A DNA stretch of 64,000 nucleotides from an uncultured Pelagibacteraceae bacterium (GTDB taxonomy: Bacteria; Pseudomonadota; Alphaproteobacteria; Pelagibacterales; Pelagibacteraceae): NCBI GenBank assembly GCA_902568235.1, contig CACFPS010000001.1:124001-188000 (forward strand), read 5' to 3'. Shown in pieces: positions 43,009-53,168 of this stretch (its first letter is position 1; every line of letters begins with the position of its first letter). The translations under genes were made by a program, and so were the position numbers. Under the pieces are notes generated by a model. It was not told where the DNA came from and searched no databases. It saw only the letters and a list, made by a program, of their open reading frames with translations.

Positions 43009-43621
43009 TTTTAATATTATTAATATTATTTAAAAAAATATTTATTTTTGAAATATCTTTGTCTCCTGCCGTCTCTAAACTTCCTGATATGTCAATAATA
43101 TCTGTTATTTTTTTATATTTATCAAGGTTATCATTATATTGAATATTGCCAGCGAGCATTTTATTTATGAAAGTTGGCACATTATTTAGTAGTTTGTGAT
43201 CGAAACTAGCAGATTTTTCGTAGCCTTTGCCATCAAATAAAATTATTTCAGAAATGTTTTGATAATTTTTATACTCTTCGACATCTTTTATATTTTTTAT
43301 TGTTAGAGCGGTTATAATTTTTATTTTATATTTGTCTTTTATTAATTTAGTTTTTTTTGGGCTCACATCATATAGTTGATAATAATCAAAATTTAGACCT
43401 TGAATATTTTCTAAATTTTCTTCACTTGGATTAACAAGAACCGAGACAAAGTTTATTCCTTTCTTATCAACATTAATTAATTGTTTAAGATTTTTATACT
43501 CTAAATATCTTTTTGATTGAGGGTAATTAGTTATAAAACCAATGTACTTTGGTGGGCAATTATGATTTATCAAATAGCTTAAAGTTTTAGGATCTTTTAT
43601 TCCACAAATTTTAGCATCCAT
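42968..43621 (-). CDS. trpF: Phosphoribosylanthranilate isomerase
   Basis: AKICGIKDPKTL, YIGFITNYPQSKRYL, FDGKGYEKSASFDHKLL, MLAGNIQYNDNL, DISGSLETAGDKDISKI. Confidence 0.85.
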   Translation of the reverse strand: MDAKICGIKDPKTLSYLINHNCPPKYIGFITNYPQSKRYLEYKNLKQLINVDKKGINFVSVLVNPSEENLENIQGLNFDYYQLYDVSPKKTKLIKDKYKIKIITALTIKNIKDVEEYKNYQNISEIILFDGKGYEKSASFDHKLLNNVPTFINKMLAGNIQYNDNLDKYKKITDIIDISGSLETAGDKDISKINIFLNNINNIKNENKKKNPINRPT

Positions 43622-44295
43622 TATTCTTTAAGATGATCAATTAATTTTTTAATATTTTTTTTTATATCACCCTTAGTGATCGGTCTACCAATTACTAGCC
43701 AGTCACTACCATTTTTATATGCTTCTTTTGGTTTCATAACTCTTTTTTGATCCTGTGTATTTGTATCTAATCTAATACCAGGTGTTATGATTTCTTTTTT
43801 GAATATTTTTTTCACTGATTTTACTTCTTGGGCGCTAGATACAATAGCATCAAGTCCAGCTTTATTAGCCAATTTTGCTTGATGGATAACTAGTTTTTTT
43901 ATTTTTTTGCTAAAACCAATTTGTTTTAAAGCATTATTATCTAAAGATGTAAGTGAAGTAACTCCAACTAGTTTTGTTTTACCAGAAACTTTTTTTGCTG
44001 CTTTTAAAGCCTCTAGACCAGAACTTACATGAATAGTTAAATAATTTACTTTGAGATCTTTAATAGCTTTCACAGCCGAAGCACATGTATTTGGAATATC
44101 ATGCAATTTCAAGTCTGCAAAAATAATTTTATTTTTTAATTTAGATATAAACTCTCTACCATACTTTGAATTTAAAAATTCAAGTCCAAATTTATATCCA
44201 ATTTTGATTTGCGAATTATTTGTTTTTTTGATTATTTCCTTCACTCTTGAAATTTTAGTACTGTCACAAGCAATAAAAACTTTTCTAATTTTCAT
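43621..44295 (-). CDS. pyrF: Orotidine 5'-phosphate decarboxylase
   Basis: KIGYKFGLEFL, IFADLKLHDIPNTCASAVKAI, ITPGIRLD, GSDWLVIGRPITK. Confidence 0.95.
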   Translation of the reverse strand: MKIRKVFIACDSTKISRVKEIIKKTNNSQIKIGYKFGLEFLNSKYGREFISKLKNKIIFADLKLHDIPNTCASAVKAIKDLKVNYLTIHVSSGLEALKAAKKVSGKTKLVGVTSLTSLDNNALKQIGFSKKIKKLVIHQAKLANKAGLDAIVSSAQEVKSVKKIFKKEIITPGIRLDTNTQDQKRVMKPKEAYKNGSDWLVIGRPITKGDIKKNIKKLIDHLKE

Positions 44296-44572
44296 TTATT
44301 TTTTTTGTCCATTCTTTTGACATTTTAAATTGTATTGTTGTTTTTTGCGGTGTATTTACTTTTTGATTTGTTTTAGGGTTTCGAGAAATCCTCGCTTTTT
44401 GTGTTCTTGACTCTAATGTAAAAACGTCTCTTAATTCAACTCTTTCTTTACGTTTCAAAGCGTTTTGCATTTCATACAAAATTATATCTAATAATTTTGT
44501 TAAATCTTTTCTTAAAAAATTAGGATAATTATCTGCTAGCTGTTTTATTAGTTTTGATTTTACTACTGACAA
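44285..44572 (-). CDS. ihfB: Integration host factor beta / HU-family DNA-binding protein
   Basis: KSKLIKQLADNYPNFLRKD...VELRDVFTLESRTQKARISRNPKTNQKV; directly after rpsA. Confidence 0.88.
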   Translation of the reverse strand: MSVVKSKLIKQLADNYPNFLRKDLTKLLDIILYEMQNALKRKERVELRDVFTLESRTQKARISRNPKTNQKVNTPQKTTIQFKMSKEWTKKINEN

Positions 44573-44580
44573 TTTAATTC

Positions 44581-46314
44581 TTATTCAGTTTCTTTATCTT
44601 TCTTTTTATCATCTAATTTATCTGATAGCGATGAGAAAGGTAAGTTTTTCCCGCTAAGAGGGCTAGAAAACTTAGAAACTGCCTCTTTATTTTGAATTTC
44701 CTCTAGCAATTTAATGCTTAGACTAACCTTTCTTTTATCTAAATTTATTTCTGCTATAGCGGCATCAATTCTTTCTCCGCCAACAAATCTTGAAGGTCTT
44801 GCGTCTGCCGCGCTAACGGCAATTTGTGATTTTTTTATTAGATATTCTAATTCGCATCCTTCGGGCTTCACTGTTAGTCCTTTGTTGTCAGATGAAATTA
44901 CTTGTACTGTAATTATATCCTTAATTTTTTTATCTTGAAAATAATCAAATGGATCATTCCCGAGTTGTTTAAGTCCAACACGAACTTTTTGATCTTCCTT
45001 TTTAATTTCTAAAATTTTTACTTTTAATTTATCACCTTTTTTATATTTTTTTAATTCTTCTTCTGAATTGCCAGTGTATGAAAGATCATTTGAATGTAAA
45101 AAACCATCTATATCAAAGTTACCCAGTTTAACATATATTGCATATTCATTAATACTAGAAACTACTCCTTCAATTTCCGAATTTATACTATATTCACGCT
45201 CTAACTTACTGTAAGGATTTTCTGTATTTAGCCTATAAGATATAGCCACTCTTCTTTTATCCTTATCTATTTCTGTAATTACACAATCAATATTATCACC
45301 AACTTTGAAAAATTTTTTTGGAGAAACATTTTTTTTTGTCCAACTAATTTCACTACTGTGTAACAAAGAACTTAAACCAGGTTCTAATTCGCAAAAACAT
45401 CCATAATCAGTTATTTTAACTATTTTTACTTTATATGATTTATTTATTTCATAGTTTGAAATATGTTCAAATGGATCAGGAGATAATTGTTTTATAGAAC
45501 ATCCTATTTGTAATTTTTGCATATCTATTGAAATAATTTTTAAGTCGTGTTTTTCACCAATATTAAATACTTCATCGGGATGATTAACTCTAGAATAAGA
45601 AATTTCTTGTAAATGTACCAAAACATCAATTTCATTATTTACTTCAAAAAAACAACCAAATGAAGAATATCCTTTTACTACAGCATCCTTAATAATATCT
45701 CCGACTTTAAATTTCCCAATTATTTTTGCCTTATCTTCTTTTTTATTTGTTGAAACTATTTGTCTTCTCGAAACACATGCATTTCCTCTGATTTTGTCTA
45801 ATTTAATAATTGCAAACTTTTGATCGACATTAATAAGATGATCAATATTTTTAAGCGGTTTGTCCGATATTTGTGATCCTGGGCAAAACATTAGCGATCC
45901 AGTTTCCAAATGTTCAACTATTACTCCACCTTTACATTTAGATACAATTTTTCCATTAATGGACTCTTTGGATTCATAAGCTTTTTCAAGTTCATACCAA
46001 CCTTTTATTTTTTGGGCTCTATTAGCAGATACAATTACATCTCCATTTTTATCTTCTATTTTTTCAAGCAATACAGATACAGTCTGTCCTACAGCAATTT
46101 TATCCTGCATTCCGATTGATTTCATTTCATTTAGATCAATCACCGGTTCACTTTTAAGGCCTGGTATAAAGAGAAATATATATTTTTCTGTAATTTTGGT
46201 TATTTTTCCATCAATTATTTTTCCTTCTTCAATTTTTTCCTTTGATAATTGACTTTTAAGTAGTTTTTCAAATTTTTCTGACGCAGGTGAACTAATTTTT
46301 TTATAAATTTCCAT
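44581..46314 (-). CDS. rpsA: 30S ribosomal protein S1
   Basis: 577 aa with multiple S1 repeats; follows cmk. Confidence 0.96.
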   Translation of the reverse strand: MEIYKKISSPASEKFEKLLKSQLSKEKIEEGKIIDGKITKITEKYIFLFIPGLKSEPVIDLNEMKSIGMQDKIAVGQTVSVLLEKIEDKNGDVIVSANRAQKIKGWYELEKAYESKESINGKIVSKCKGGVIVEHLETGSLMFCPGSQISDKPLKNIDHLINVDQKFAIIKLDKIRGNACVSRRQIVSTNKKEDKAKIIGKFKVGDIIKDAVVKGYSSFGCFFEVNNEIDVLVHLQEISYSRVNHPDEVFNIGEKHDLKIISIDMQKLQIGCSIKQLSPDPFEHISNYEINKSYKVKIVKITDYGCFCELEPGLSSLLHSSEISWTKKNVSPKKFFKVGDNIDCVITEIDKDKRRVAISYRLNTENPYSKLEREYSINSEIEGVVSSINEYAIYVKLGNFDIDGFLHSNDLSYTGNSEEELKKYKKGDKLKVKILEIKKEDQKVRVGLKQLGNDPFDYFQDKKIKDIITVQVISSDNKGLTVKPEGCELEYLIKKSQIAVSAADARPSRFVGGERIDAAIAEINLDKRKVSLSIKLLEEIQNKEAVSKFSSPLSGKNLPFSSLSDKLDDKKKDKETE

Positions 46315-46966
46315 ATTTATTTATAATAGAATTTTTAACTATATTTAATAACTTTAACTCCATTTCTCTTAATGTTAATTTAGTGGTGTCGACTAATACA
46401 GCATTTTTTGTTTTTATCAAGGGACTTATTTTTCTGTTTGTGTCATACCCATCTCTTTGAATTAAGGCTTTTTCTACTTGTTTTAAGGTAATATTCTTAT
46501 TTACTCTCTTAAATTCTTTAAGCCTTCTTTTTGCTTTTTCTTTTATTGAGCACTTAAAATAGAGTTTTAAATCTGCTTTTGGCATAACTTTGCTTCCAAT
46601 ATCGCGACCCTCAATTATTGCTAATCTTGAATTTTTAATAAAGTTAGTTTGAAATTTTTTTAGAGCTTTTCTTACATATGCCTTTTTTGCAATAATCGAA
46701 GATAGCTGAGTTATTTTGGGATCATATAGCTGGTTGTGATTTAAGCTATTCATGGTAATTGAATCTGCAACTTTTTTAACAAATTCTACATTGTATTTTT
46801 TATTATTTTTCAAAATTTTTAAAGCACAATATCGGTACAAAGCTCCGCTTGATAAAAATTTAAATCCAAAATAATTACTAATATATTTTCCTCCTGTTGT
46901 TTTTCCAGATGCACTTGTGCCATCAGCAGCAATATGGAATTTGATTTTTTTATTTAGTTTAATCAA
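46301..46966 (-). CDS. cmk: Cytidylate kinase
   Basis: IAADGTSASGKTTGGKYIS, LSSGALYRYCAL, IEGRDIGSKVMPKADLKLYF. Confidence 0.95.
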   Translation of the reverse strand: MIKLNKKIKFHIAADGTSASGKTTGGKYISNYFGFKFLSSGALYRYCALKILKNNKKYNVEFVKKVADSITMNSLNHNQLYDPKITQLSSIIAKKAYVRKALKKFQTNFIKNSRLAIIEGRDIGSKVMPKADLKLYFKCSIKEKAKRRLKEFKRVNKNITLKQVEKALIQRDGYDTNRKISPLIKTKNAVLVDTTKLTLREMELKLLNIVKNSIINKYGNL

Positions 46967-48288
46967 TTTATTTTTGCCCCAAGTTTTCTTAAAATTTTAA
47001 TAAAATTTGGAAATGAAGTATTAATTGATTTTTTGTCGTATATCTTCCATTCACCACCGAAAACTAGTGCAGCAACACAACTCATCATGAATACCCTATG
47101 GTCCTTAAAATAATCCTTAACTACAAATTTCCCCTTTAAGTTTAAATCAGGCTTTCCATGAATTTTTAAATTATTGTTTTTTCTCTCAACTTTTATTCCA
47201 ATCATTCTTAGTAATTTAATTGCAATTTCAAGTCTTGGGCTTTCTTTTTTATTTAATTCACCTAAATTTCTAAATTGTGAAATTCCTTTAGCTTTTGAAG
47301 CTACTAAAAATATTACTAAAAACTCATCAATCGCAGAACTATTTAAAGATTCAGGACAATTAATTGATTTCAATTTGTTATTACTTTCTACAAAAATGTC
47401 TGCAATCTGTTCTCCCTTATAAATTTTTTTATTTAAATATGAAATTTTAGCATTCATCATATTTAGAATTTTTATAATACCTGTTCTGCTTTTATTTATA
47501 TTTATATCTTTAATTGTTATTCTCGAATTATTTGCAAGAAGTGTAAGCACAATAAAAAAAGCACTTGAGCTTATATCTCCAGGAACTTTGTAATCAAACC
47601 CTTCAAATTCATTTAATCCTCTCAATTCTATTAAATCAAACTTTTTTGTAGATTTAATTTTTATTGGGATTTTTAAACTTTTCATCAAAAGCTCAGTATG
47701 GTTCCTAGATTTTTTTGCTTTAATTTTTGTTATTCCCGCTGTATTAAGTGCAGCAAGCAAAATAGCACTTTTGCATTGAGCACTTCCTATATTTTCTTCG
47801 TAATAAATAGGTCTTAAAAATTCGCCACCGTAAGTTTTTACTGGTAAAAAACCATTTTTTGACCTTATATTAATTCCAAAATTTTTTAATGGATTAACTA
47901 CTCTTGAGAAATCTCTTTTTGACAGGCTTTTGTCTCCAATAATTTTAATTCTACTTTTAGTTTTGGCCAATAATCCTAAGATTAGTCGTGCTAAGGTACC
48001 TGAATTTCCAGCATCTATAACTAAACTTGAATTTGTGACAAGTCCATTTAGTCCAGAACCATATATAATATAATTTTTTTTTTTTTTTTTATATTTAATT
48101 CCTAATTTTTTGACAGCTCTAAGAGCATTTAAAACATCCTCCGACTCTAAAAGATTTTCAATTTTAGAAGTTCCAATAGCAACGGATGCTAAAAGTACAC
48201 ATCTAATTGACAAACTTTTATCTGAAGTTACAAAAATTTTATTAACAAAAGGTTTTATTTTTTTCTTAATTAAAATGTCATTTGGCAT
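46963..48288 (-). CDS. aroA: 3-phosphoshikimate 1-carboxyvinyltransferase
   Basis: SDKSLSIRCVLLASVA, DAGNSGTLARLILGLLA, GSAQCKSAILLAAL, VPGDISSSAFFIV, RVFMMSCVAAL. Confidence 0.95.
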   Translation of the reverse strand: MPNDILIKKKIKPFVNKIFVTSDKSLSIRCVLLASVAIGTSKIENLLESEDVLNALRAVKKLGIKYKKKKKNYIIYGSGLNGLVTNSSLVIDAGNSGTLARLILGLLAKTKSRIKIIGDKSLSKRDFSRVVNPLKNFGINIRSKNGFLPVKTYGGEFLRPIYYEENIGSAQCKSAILLAALNTAGITKIKAKKSRNHTELLMKSLKIPIKIKSTKKFDLIELRGLNEFEGFDYKVPGDISSSAFFIVLTLLANNSRITIKDININKSRTGIIKILNMMNAKISYLNKKIYKGEQIADIFVESNNKLKSINCPESLNSSAIDEFLVIFLVASKAKGISQFRNLGELNKKESPRLEIAIKLLRMIGIKVERKNNNLKIHGKPDLNLKGKFVVKDYFKDHRVFMMSCVAALVFGGEWKIYDKKSINTSFPNFIKILRKLGAKIN

Positions 48289-48290
48289 TT

Positions 48291-49067
48291 TTAATTTATT
48301 TTAAAATCATCTCCAAAATAAGCATTTTTTGCGTTCTTATCTTCAATTATTTCATTAGGCGTTCCCGATACTATAATTTTACCATTAGACAAAACTACAG
48401 CTCTATCAACACAAGATAATAAAGATTTTGCATTATGATCACAAACAACTATTGTTATTTTTTCCATTGCTTGTAGGTTAATAATTATTTCTTGTATCAT
48501 TTGTATTGAAAGTATATCCAAAGCTGCCATGGGTTCGTCCAGTAAGAGTATATTGGGATCATTGACTAGAGCCATTCCAATAACCAATTTTCTTCTTTCT
48601 CCTCCAGAAATATGTTTTGCTTTGACGTTCAAAATTGAGTCTAAAGAAAATTGTGCAATAATTTTATCAATTTTTCTTTGCCTGTCTTTTTTTTCTTTAA
48701 TATGAATTTCCGCAACTGTTTGAAGGTTTTCAAGAACACTTAGTTCATAAAAAAAACCTCCATACTGTGGACACATAGATAATTTAAATTTTGTTGCTCT
48801 TTCATAAACGGGTAAATTTGTGCAATCAGTATCGTTTATTATTACTTTGCCGTAAGTTGGATCTTGTAGCCCATTAATTATTTGGAATATTGTTGATTTA
48901 CCAACACCATTCGGTCCCAAAAGTCCAAGAACTTCATGACGGTTTATTGCTAGGGATATATCATTCAAAATTACTCTTTTATTATAAACCATTGAAATTT
49001 TTTCGAGCTTAACAATAGAGTTTTGCTCTTTGAAAGACTTTATTCTAAATCTTTTTACAACGCCCAT
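48291..49067 (-). CDS. lptB: LPS export ABC transporter ATPase
   Basis: LLGPNGVGKSTIFQII, CPQYGGFFYELSVLENL, HISGGERRKLVIGMAL, LLLDEPMAALD; next to LptC-like gene. Confidence 0.9.
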   Translation of the reverse strand: MGVVKRFRIKSFKEQNSIVKLEKISMVYNKRVILNDISLAINRHEVLGLLGPNGVGKSTIFQIINGLQDPTYGKVIINDTDCTNLPVYERATKFKLSMCPQYGGFFYELSVLENLQTVAEIHIKEKKDRQRKIDKIIAQFSLDSILNVKAKHISGGERRKLVIGMALVNDPNILLLDEPMAALDILSIQMIQEIIINLQAMEKITIVVCDHNAKSLLSCVDRAVVLSNGKIIVSGTPNEIIEDKNAKNAYFGDDFKIN

Positions 49068-49073
49068 ATTTTA

Positions 49074-49862
49074 CTAATTTGTTAGAACTTGCACTTTACT
49101 TTTTTTTTCAGGTGTAATTTCTATATCCTTTGTTTTAATATTTAAATTAATTTTTCCAGCTCTCATAATTGAAGTTGGATCTGTGACTATAACATTTCCG
49201 TATGCAGTTGCAAAATTAGTTTTCATATTTAAATCAAAAAAATCACAATCAATTTGTTTTTCTTCGTAATTAATTATTACATTTTTGTAAAAATTTGAAT
49301 TTAAATTTGAAGAATTATAAATTGCAAAATCAGACACAATATAAATATTTGGTCGATTAGCAGAACTTACTATTCCTCTTACATCTGTCAAATCGAGCAA
49401 AGATCTATCTTCTTTATTTGTTTTTCCGGATTTTGCAAATATTTTATATTTATTGCCCTTCTTGTCTGTGCCCACATATTCAATTTCATTAAGTAAATTT
49501 TCCGAGTCTTGTTCTTTAATCTTTTTAGTTTTTTTATTTTCCTTTTTTTCTTGAAAATTATTTTCATTATTTTTTGTTGATAATTTTTCTAATTCAGTAT
49601 CATCACTCTGTTTCTCTACCAGATCATCGCTCTGTTTCTCTACCAGATTATCACTCTGTTTCTCTAACAGATTTTCACTCTGTTTCTCTACCAGATTTTC
49701 ACTCTGTTTCTCTACCAGATTTTCACTCTGTTTCTCTACCAGATTTTCACTCTGTTTCTGTATAAGATCTTTATTTTCTTTGAAATACAACAAATATACT
49801 GTTCCAATAATTGTAAATATTAGGCAAATTACTAAAATTTGTAAAAATGTTTTAAATGACAT
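49074..49862 (-). CDS. lptC: LptC-like LPS export protein with N-terminal TM and 8-aa tandem repeats
   Basis: TM ILVICLIFTIIGTVYLLYF; repeats VEKQSENL; C-terminal YKIFAKSGKTNKE...DLTDVRGIVSSANRPNIYIVSDFAIYNSS; between kdsD and lptB. Confidence 0.72.
   Translation of the reverse strand: MSFKTFLQILVICLIFTIIGTVYLLYFKENKDLIQKQSENLVEKQSENLVEKQSENLVEKQSENLLEKQSDNLVEKQSDDLVEKQSDDTELEKLSTKNNENNFQEKKENKKTKKIKEQDSENLLNEIEYVGTDKKGNKYKIFAKSGKTNKEDRSLLDLTDVRGIVSSANRPNIYIVSDFAIYNSSNLNSNFYKNVIINYEEKQIDCDFFDLNMKTNFATAYGNVIVTDPTSIMRAGKINLNIKTKDIEITPEKKSKVQVLTN
49603..49770. repeat. Seven tandem 24-bp units (consensus tcactctgtttctctaccagattt) inside lptC
   Basis: Unit starts at 49603, 49627, 49651, 49675, 49699, 49723 and 49747; near-identical inner copies, degenerate ends. 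Confidence 0.95.
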
Positions 49863-50843
49863 TTAATTAATGTTTGCATTCAAAATTGTATGAATATGTA
49901 TAATTCCTAATGTAATTTTTCTTTTTTTACCTTTGTGAACACATAGACTTGTTATTTTTTTTGTATTCATGATTTCAAGAGCTTTTACTGCCAATGTGTC
50001 CTTTTCAATACTTATTGGATTTTTTTTCATTACCGATTTTATTTTTAAATTATGTAAATTGTCAAATTTTCTATTTAGTCTTTTTAAGTCTCCATCAACT
50101 AATACGCCTGTGGTTATTTTTTTATTATTTCTAACGATTAATACACCTAATTCTTTTTTAATTAATTGCTTTAAAGCATTTTTCATCTTAGTTTTTTCTT
50201 GAATAAAAGGAATTTTATTACCAGTTAACATTAGATCTCCAACTGTTCTTAATTTTATACCTAGCGAGCCAGAGGGATGGAAATTTTTAAATTCCAATTT
50301 TCCAAATTTTTTATATTTCATACATGCAATTGCCATAGCATCTCCAAGAGCCAAGGTGTTGGTTGTGCTTGAAGTTGGCACAAAATTTCCAGGACCAGCT
50401 TCTTTTACATTAGGTATAAGAATTTTCACATCTGAATTTTTATATAAAACAGATCTATTATTTGATGTTATTCCAACTAGTTTAATATTTCTATTCCTAG
50501 AACAATATTGAATTATATTTTTTAATTCATTAGATGAGCCACTTAAACTTATTAAAATCACTATATCATTTGAACTAATCTGACCTAAATCACCATGGCT
50601 TGCATTAGATGCATCTAGGAAGAAAGAAGGCGTTCCTGTAGAAGAAAATGTTGCTGACCATTTTTTACTTATTATTCCGCTTTTGCCTACACCAGATATT
50701 ATTATCTTGCCATTTTTGCAATTTAAAATTGTTTTAACAGCTTCATTAAATGAATTCCCTAATGATGACTTAAGTTTTTTTAAGGCATTGATTTCGTTCT
50801 GAATTACATCTTTAGCTATTAGTTTAAAATTATTTTTTTTCAT
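49863..50843 (-). CDS. kdsD: Arabinose-5-phosphate isomerase (KdsD/KpsF/GutQ family)
   Basis: GVGKSGIISKKWSATFSSTGTPSFFLDASNASHGDLG; FHPSGSLG; tandem CBS domains. Confidence 0.93.
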   Translation of the reverse strand: MKKNNFKLIAKDVIQNEINALKKLKSSLGNSFNEAVKTILNCKNGKIIISGVGKSGIISKKWSATFSSTGTPSFFLDASNASHGDLGQISSNDIVILISLSGSSNELKNIIQYCSRNRNIKLVGITSNNRSVLYKNSDVKILIPNVKEAGPGNFVPTSSTTNTLALGDAMAIACMKYKKFGKLEFKNFHPSGSLGIKLRTVGDLMLTGNKIPFIQEKTKMKNALKQLIKKELGVLIVRNNKKITTGVLVDGDLKRLNRKFDNLHNLKIKSVMKKNPISIEKDTLAVKALEIMNTKKITSLCVHKGKKRKITLGIIHIHTILNANIN

Positions 50844-51455
50844 TTAATGGGACCAAATATCTTCTCTGAAGTGAGCTAAATCTAAATCTACTCTAATCGG
50901 AAGAAAATTAATTACTTTCTTGTATAGATCTAATCTATTATCTCTAACTAAAATTTTATATAATCCTTCATAAATTTTATGAAGATATACAACATCCCTT
51001 GCGCAATATTGAAGTTGTTTATCTGTTAAATCTCCGCCGAAATCAGATGTTTGTAATTGTTTACTTACATCTATACCTATAAATTCTTTAATTAAGTCTT
51101 TTAATCCATGCTTATCGGTAAATGTACGTCCTATACGAGAACATAACTTTGTATCGTCTATATTGTTTAACTCAATGTTTAAATATTTTTTTATAAACAA
51201 AAGATCTGTTCTTGCATAATGAAAAATTTTATTAATTTTGTTATTTAACAATAATTTTTTTAAATTTGGAGCTTTGTAATTTTCTCTATTGAGTTGCACA
51301 ATATGAGCATCATTATTACCCGAAGATATTTGAACTAAACATAGTCTGTCTCTCTCTACATTTAAACCTGACATCTCACAGTCTATTGCAATTTTTTCAC
51401 CAAATGTTATTTGATCTGGTAAATCTTCTTTATGTAATTTAATATCTATTTGCAT
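50844..51455 (-). CDS. Ribonuclease D-like 3'-5' exonuclease
   Basis: IAIDCEMSGLNVERDRLCLVQISSG, KIFHYARTDLLFI, CSRIGRTFTDKHGLKDL, LQYCARDVVYL. Confidence 0.9.
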   Translation of the reverse strand: MQIDIKLHKEDLPDQITFGEKIAIDCEMSGLNVERDRLCLVQISSGNNDAHIVQLNRENYKAPNLKKLLLNNKINKIFHYARTDLLFIKKYLNIELNNIDDTKLCSRIGRTFTDKHGLKDLIKEFIGIDVSKQLQTSDFGGDLTDKQLQYCARDVVYLHKIYEGLYKILVRDNRLDLYKKVINFLPIRVDLDLAHFREDIWSH

Positions 51456-51470
51456 TTGAGAAATATATAT

Positions 51471-52433
51471 ATGAAACCAAAAGAAATTCTAGTTTTCGGT
51501 GCTTCAGGACAGATAGGCAGGCATTTAATTAGAAAGCTTACCAAAAATAACTATAAAGTTATTGCCGTTACAAGAAATATTCATCAAAAAGGATACATTT
51601 TGAAAACTCAAGCTAATCCAGGCTATTTAGAAATGGTAGAACTTAAATCATTAAATTACGATAATATTAATCATCTACTTCAAAATTGTGAAAAAGTAAT
51701 CAATCTAGTTGGTATACTGTTTGAAAAAAAGAATGATGAATTTAATAAAATTCATACAATTTTCCCTTACATGCTTTCTGAAATTTCAAGGAATAATAAA
51801 ATTAAACAATTTGTTCACATCTCATCACTTGGTATAGATGATTCAAAAGATAGCAAATATGCTGTCAGCAAATTTGAAGGTGAAAAAAAAGTCAGGGACA
51901 ATTTTGAAAAAGCTGTAATATTAAAGCCATCAATTGTATATTCAGTAGACGACAATTTTACAACCAGATTTATGACTTTATTAAATCGAACACCAATTGT
52001 ACCATTGTACTATGGAGGTAGAACTAAATTTGCGCCAATCCATGTATCTGATTTTTCAAATATAATATTTAATATAATAGATCAAAATATTCAAAATTTA
52101 ACTCTTGAATGCATAGGACCAGAAATTTTATCTTTTAAAGATATAATTAACCAAATATTAAATTCTATTAATAAAAAAAGATTGCTAATACCATTTTCAT
52201 TATCATTAGCAAAATTATCAGCTACTATACTGCAAATGTTTCCAAATCCATTATTAACCAAGGATCAATTAAAATTATTAAAATATAACAATATTCCATC
52301 AGGAAAATTTCAAACTAATATTGATCTAGGTTTTGAAGCAAATAAAAAATTCAAAAATGAAATTGATAAATACAGTTTTAATTGGAGAACTGGTGGACAA
52401 TTTTCAAAAAACATAAATTCCACTACATCATAA
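51471..52433 (+). CDS. NAD(P)-dependent epimerase / complex I NDUFA9-like protein
   Basis: EILVFGASGQIGRHLIRKLTKN; KVINLVGILFEKK; YAVSKFEGEKKVRD. Start set to 51471. Confidence 0.85.
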   Translation: MKPKEILVFGASGQIGRHLIRKLTKNNYKVIAVTRNIHQKGYILKTQANPGYLEMVELKSLNYDNINHLLQNCEKVINLVGILFEKKNDEFNKIHTIFPYMLSEISRNNKIKQFVHISSLGIDDSKDSKYAVSKFEGEKKVRDNFEKAVILKPSIVYSVDDNFTTRFMTLLNRTPIVPLYYGGRTKFAPIHVSDFSNIIFNIIDQNIQNLTLECIGPEILSFKDIINQILNSINKKRLLIPFSLSLAKLSATILQMFPNPLLTKDQLKLLKYNNIPSGKFQTNIDLGFEANKKFKNEIDKYSFNWRTGGQFSKNINSTTS

Positions 52434-52673
52434 TGTTAACTTATTCAGTTATATTGTAGCTTTAATAATTTTTTAACAGTTATCTTAATATCATCAAAAC
52501 CAATTAACAAAGGTTTTCAAGCTAGACAGAAAATAAAATTGTAGTTTCTAATTCAGATGAAAACGAAAAAATAGAGATGACATTTTGATAAAAGAATTAA
52601 ATAAGATAGATAAATATTTAATAACAGATTATTATAGCAATAGAGGTTTTAAGGGCAAAAGAAAAAATTTAAA

Positions 52674-53168
52674 TTAAGCGGACTTAATCTTTTTTTCTAT
52701 AAATTGTGGAACATCATCCTCTTTATCCACAACATCTTCTTTTTTGCCTTTTGGTTGAAAAACAATCATTAAATGAAGTGGACAATATGAAAATTTTTCT
52801 ACATTTTGTCTTCCACAAAATGAAGATTCTTTTTCGTCAGGATGGCCCTCCATGTATTTGCAAGTTTTTTCAGTTAATTCTTCTAATTTTAAGTTTTTTG
52901 CAGGCTCAAAATTTTTATCTAACAAAAGTGATTTAAATCTATTTTTTCTTCCCCTTGTCTGATTGTTAATTTCATTTTTTCTAAAAGAAGATTGATTATT
53001 TAAAGTTCTTGATCTTGTTTTTATTTTAGCTGATAAATTTAATCTATGAGCTTTTCCAATAACTGCATTTCTAGAAATTCCACCAATTATACCTGCAATT
53101 TGGCTGGCTGTTTGACCTTTTCCCCAAAGCTCTTTTAATTTGTTTACTTTTTCTTCTGTCCAGCTCAT
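52674..53168 (-). CDS. gcrA: GcrA-family cell cycle regulator
   Basis: MSWTEEKVNKLKELWGKGQTASQIAGIIGGISRNAVIGKAHRLNLS; C-terminal Cys cluster CGRQNVEKFSYCPLH. Confidence 0.93.
   Translation of the reverse strand: MSWTEEKVNKLKELWGKGQTASQIAGIIGGISRNAVIGKAHRLNLSAKIKTRSRTLNNQSSFRKNEINNQTRGRKNRFKSLLLDKNFEPAKNLKLEELTEKTCKYMEGHPDEKESSFCGRQNVEKFSYCPLHLMIVFQPKGKKEDVVDKEDDVPQFIEKKIKSA

Noticed and set aside
49574-49765. Plus-strand repeat ORF (RSVSLPDYHSVSLTDFHSVSLPDF...)
   Set aside because: Antisense to the lptC tandem repeat; stays open only because the repeat has no stop in that frame.
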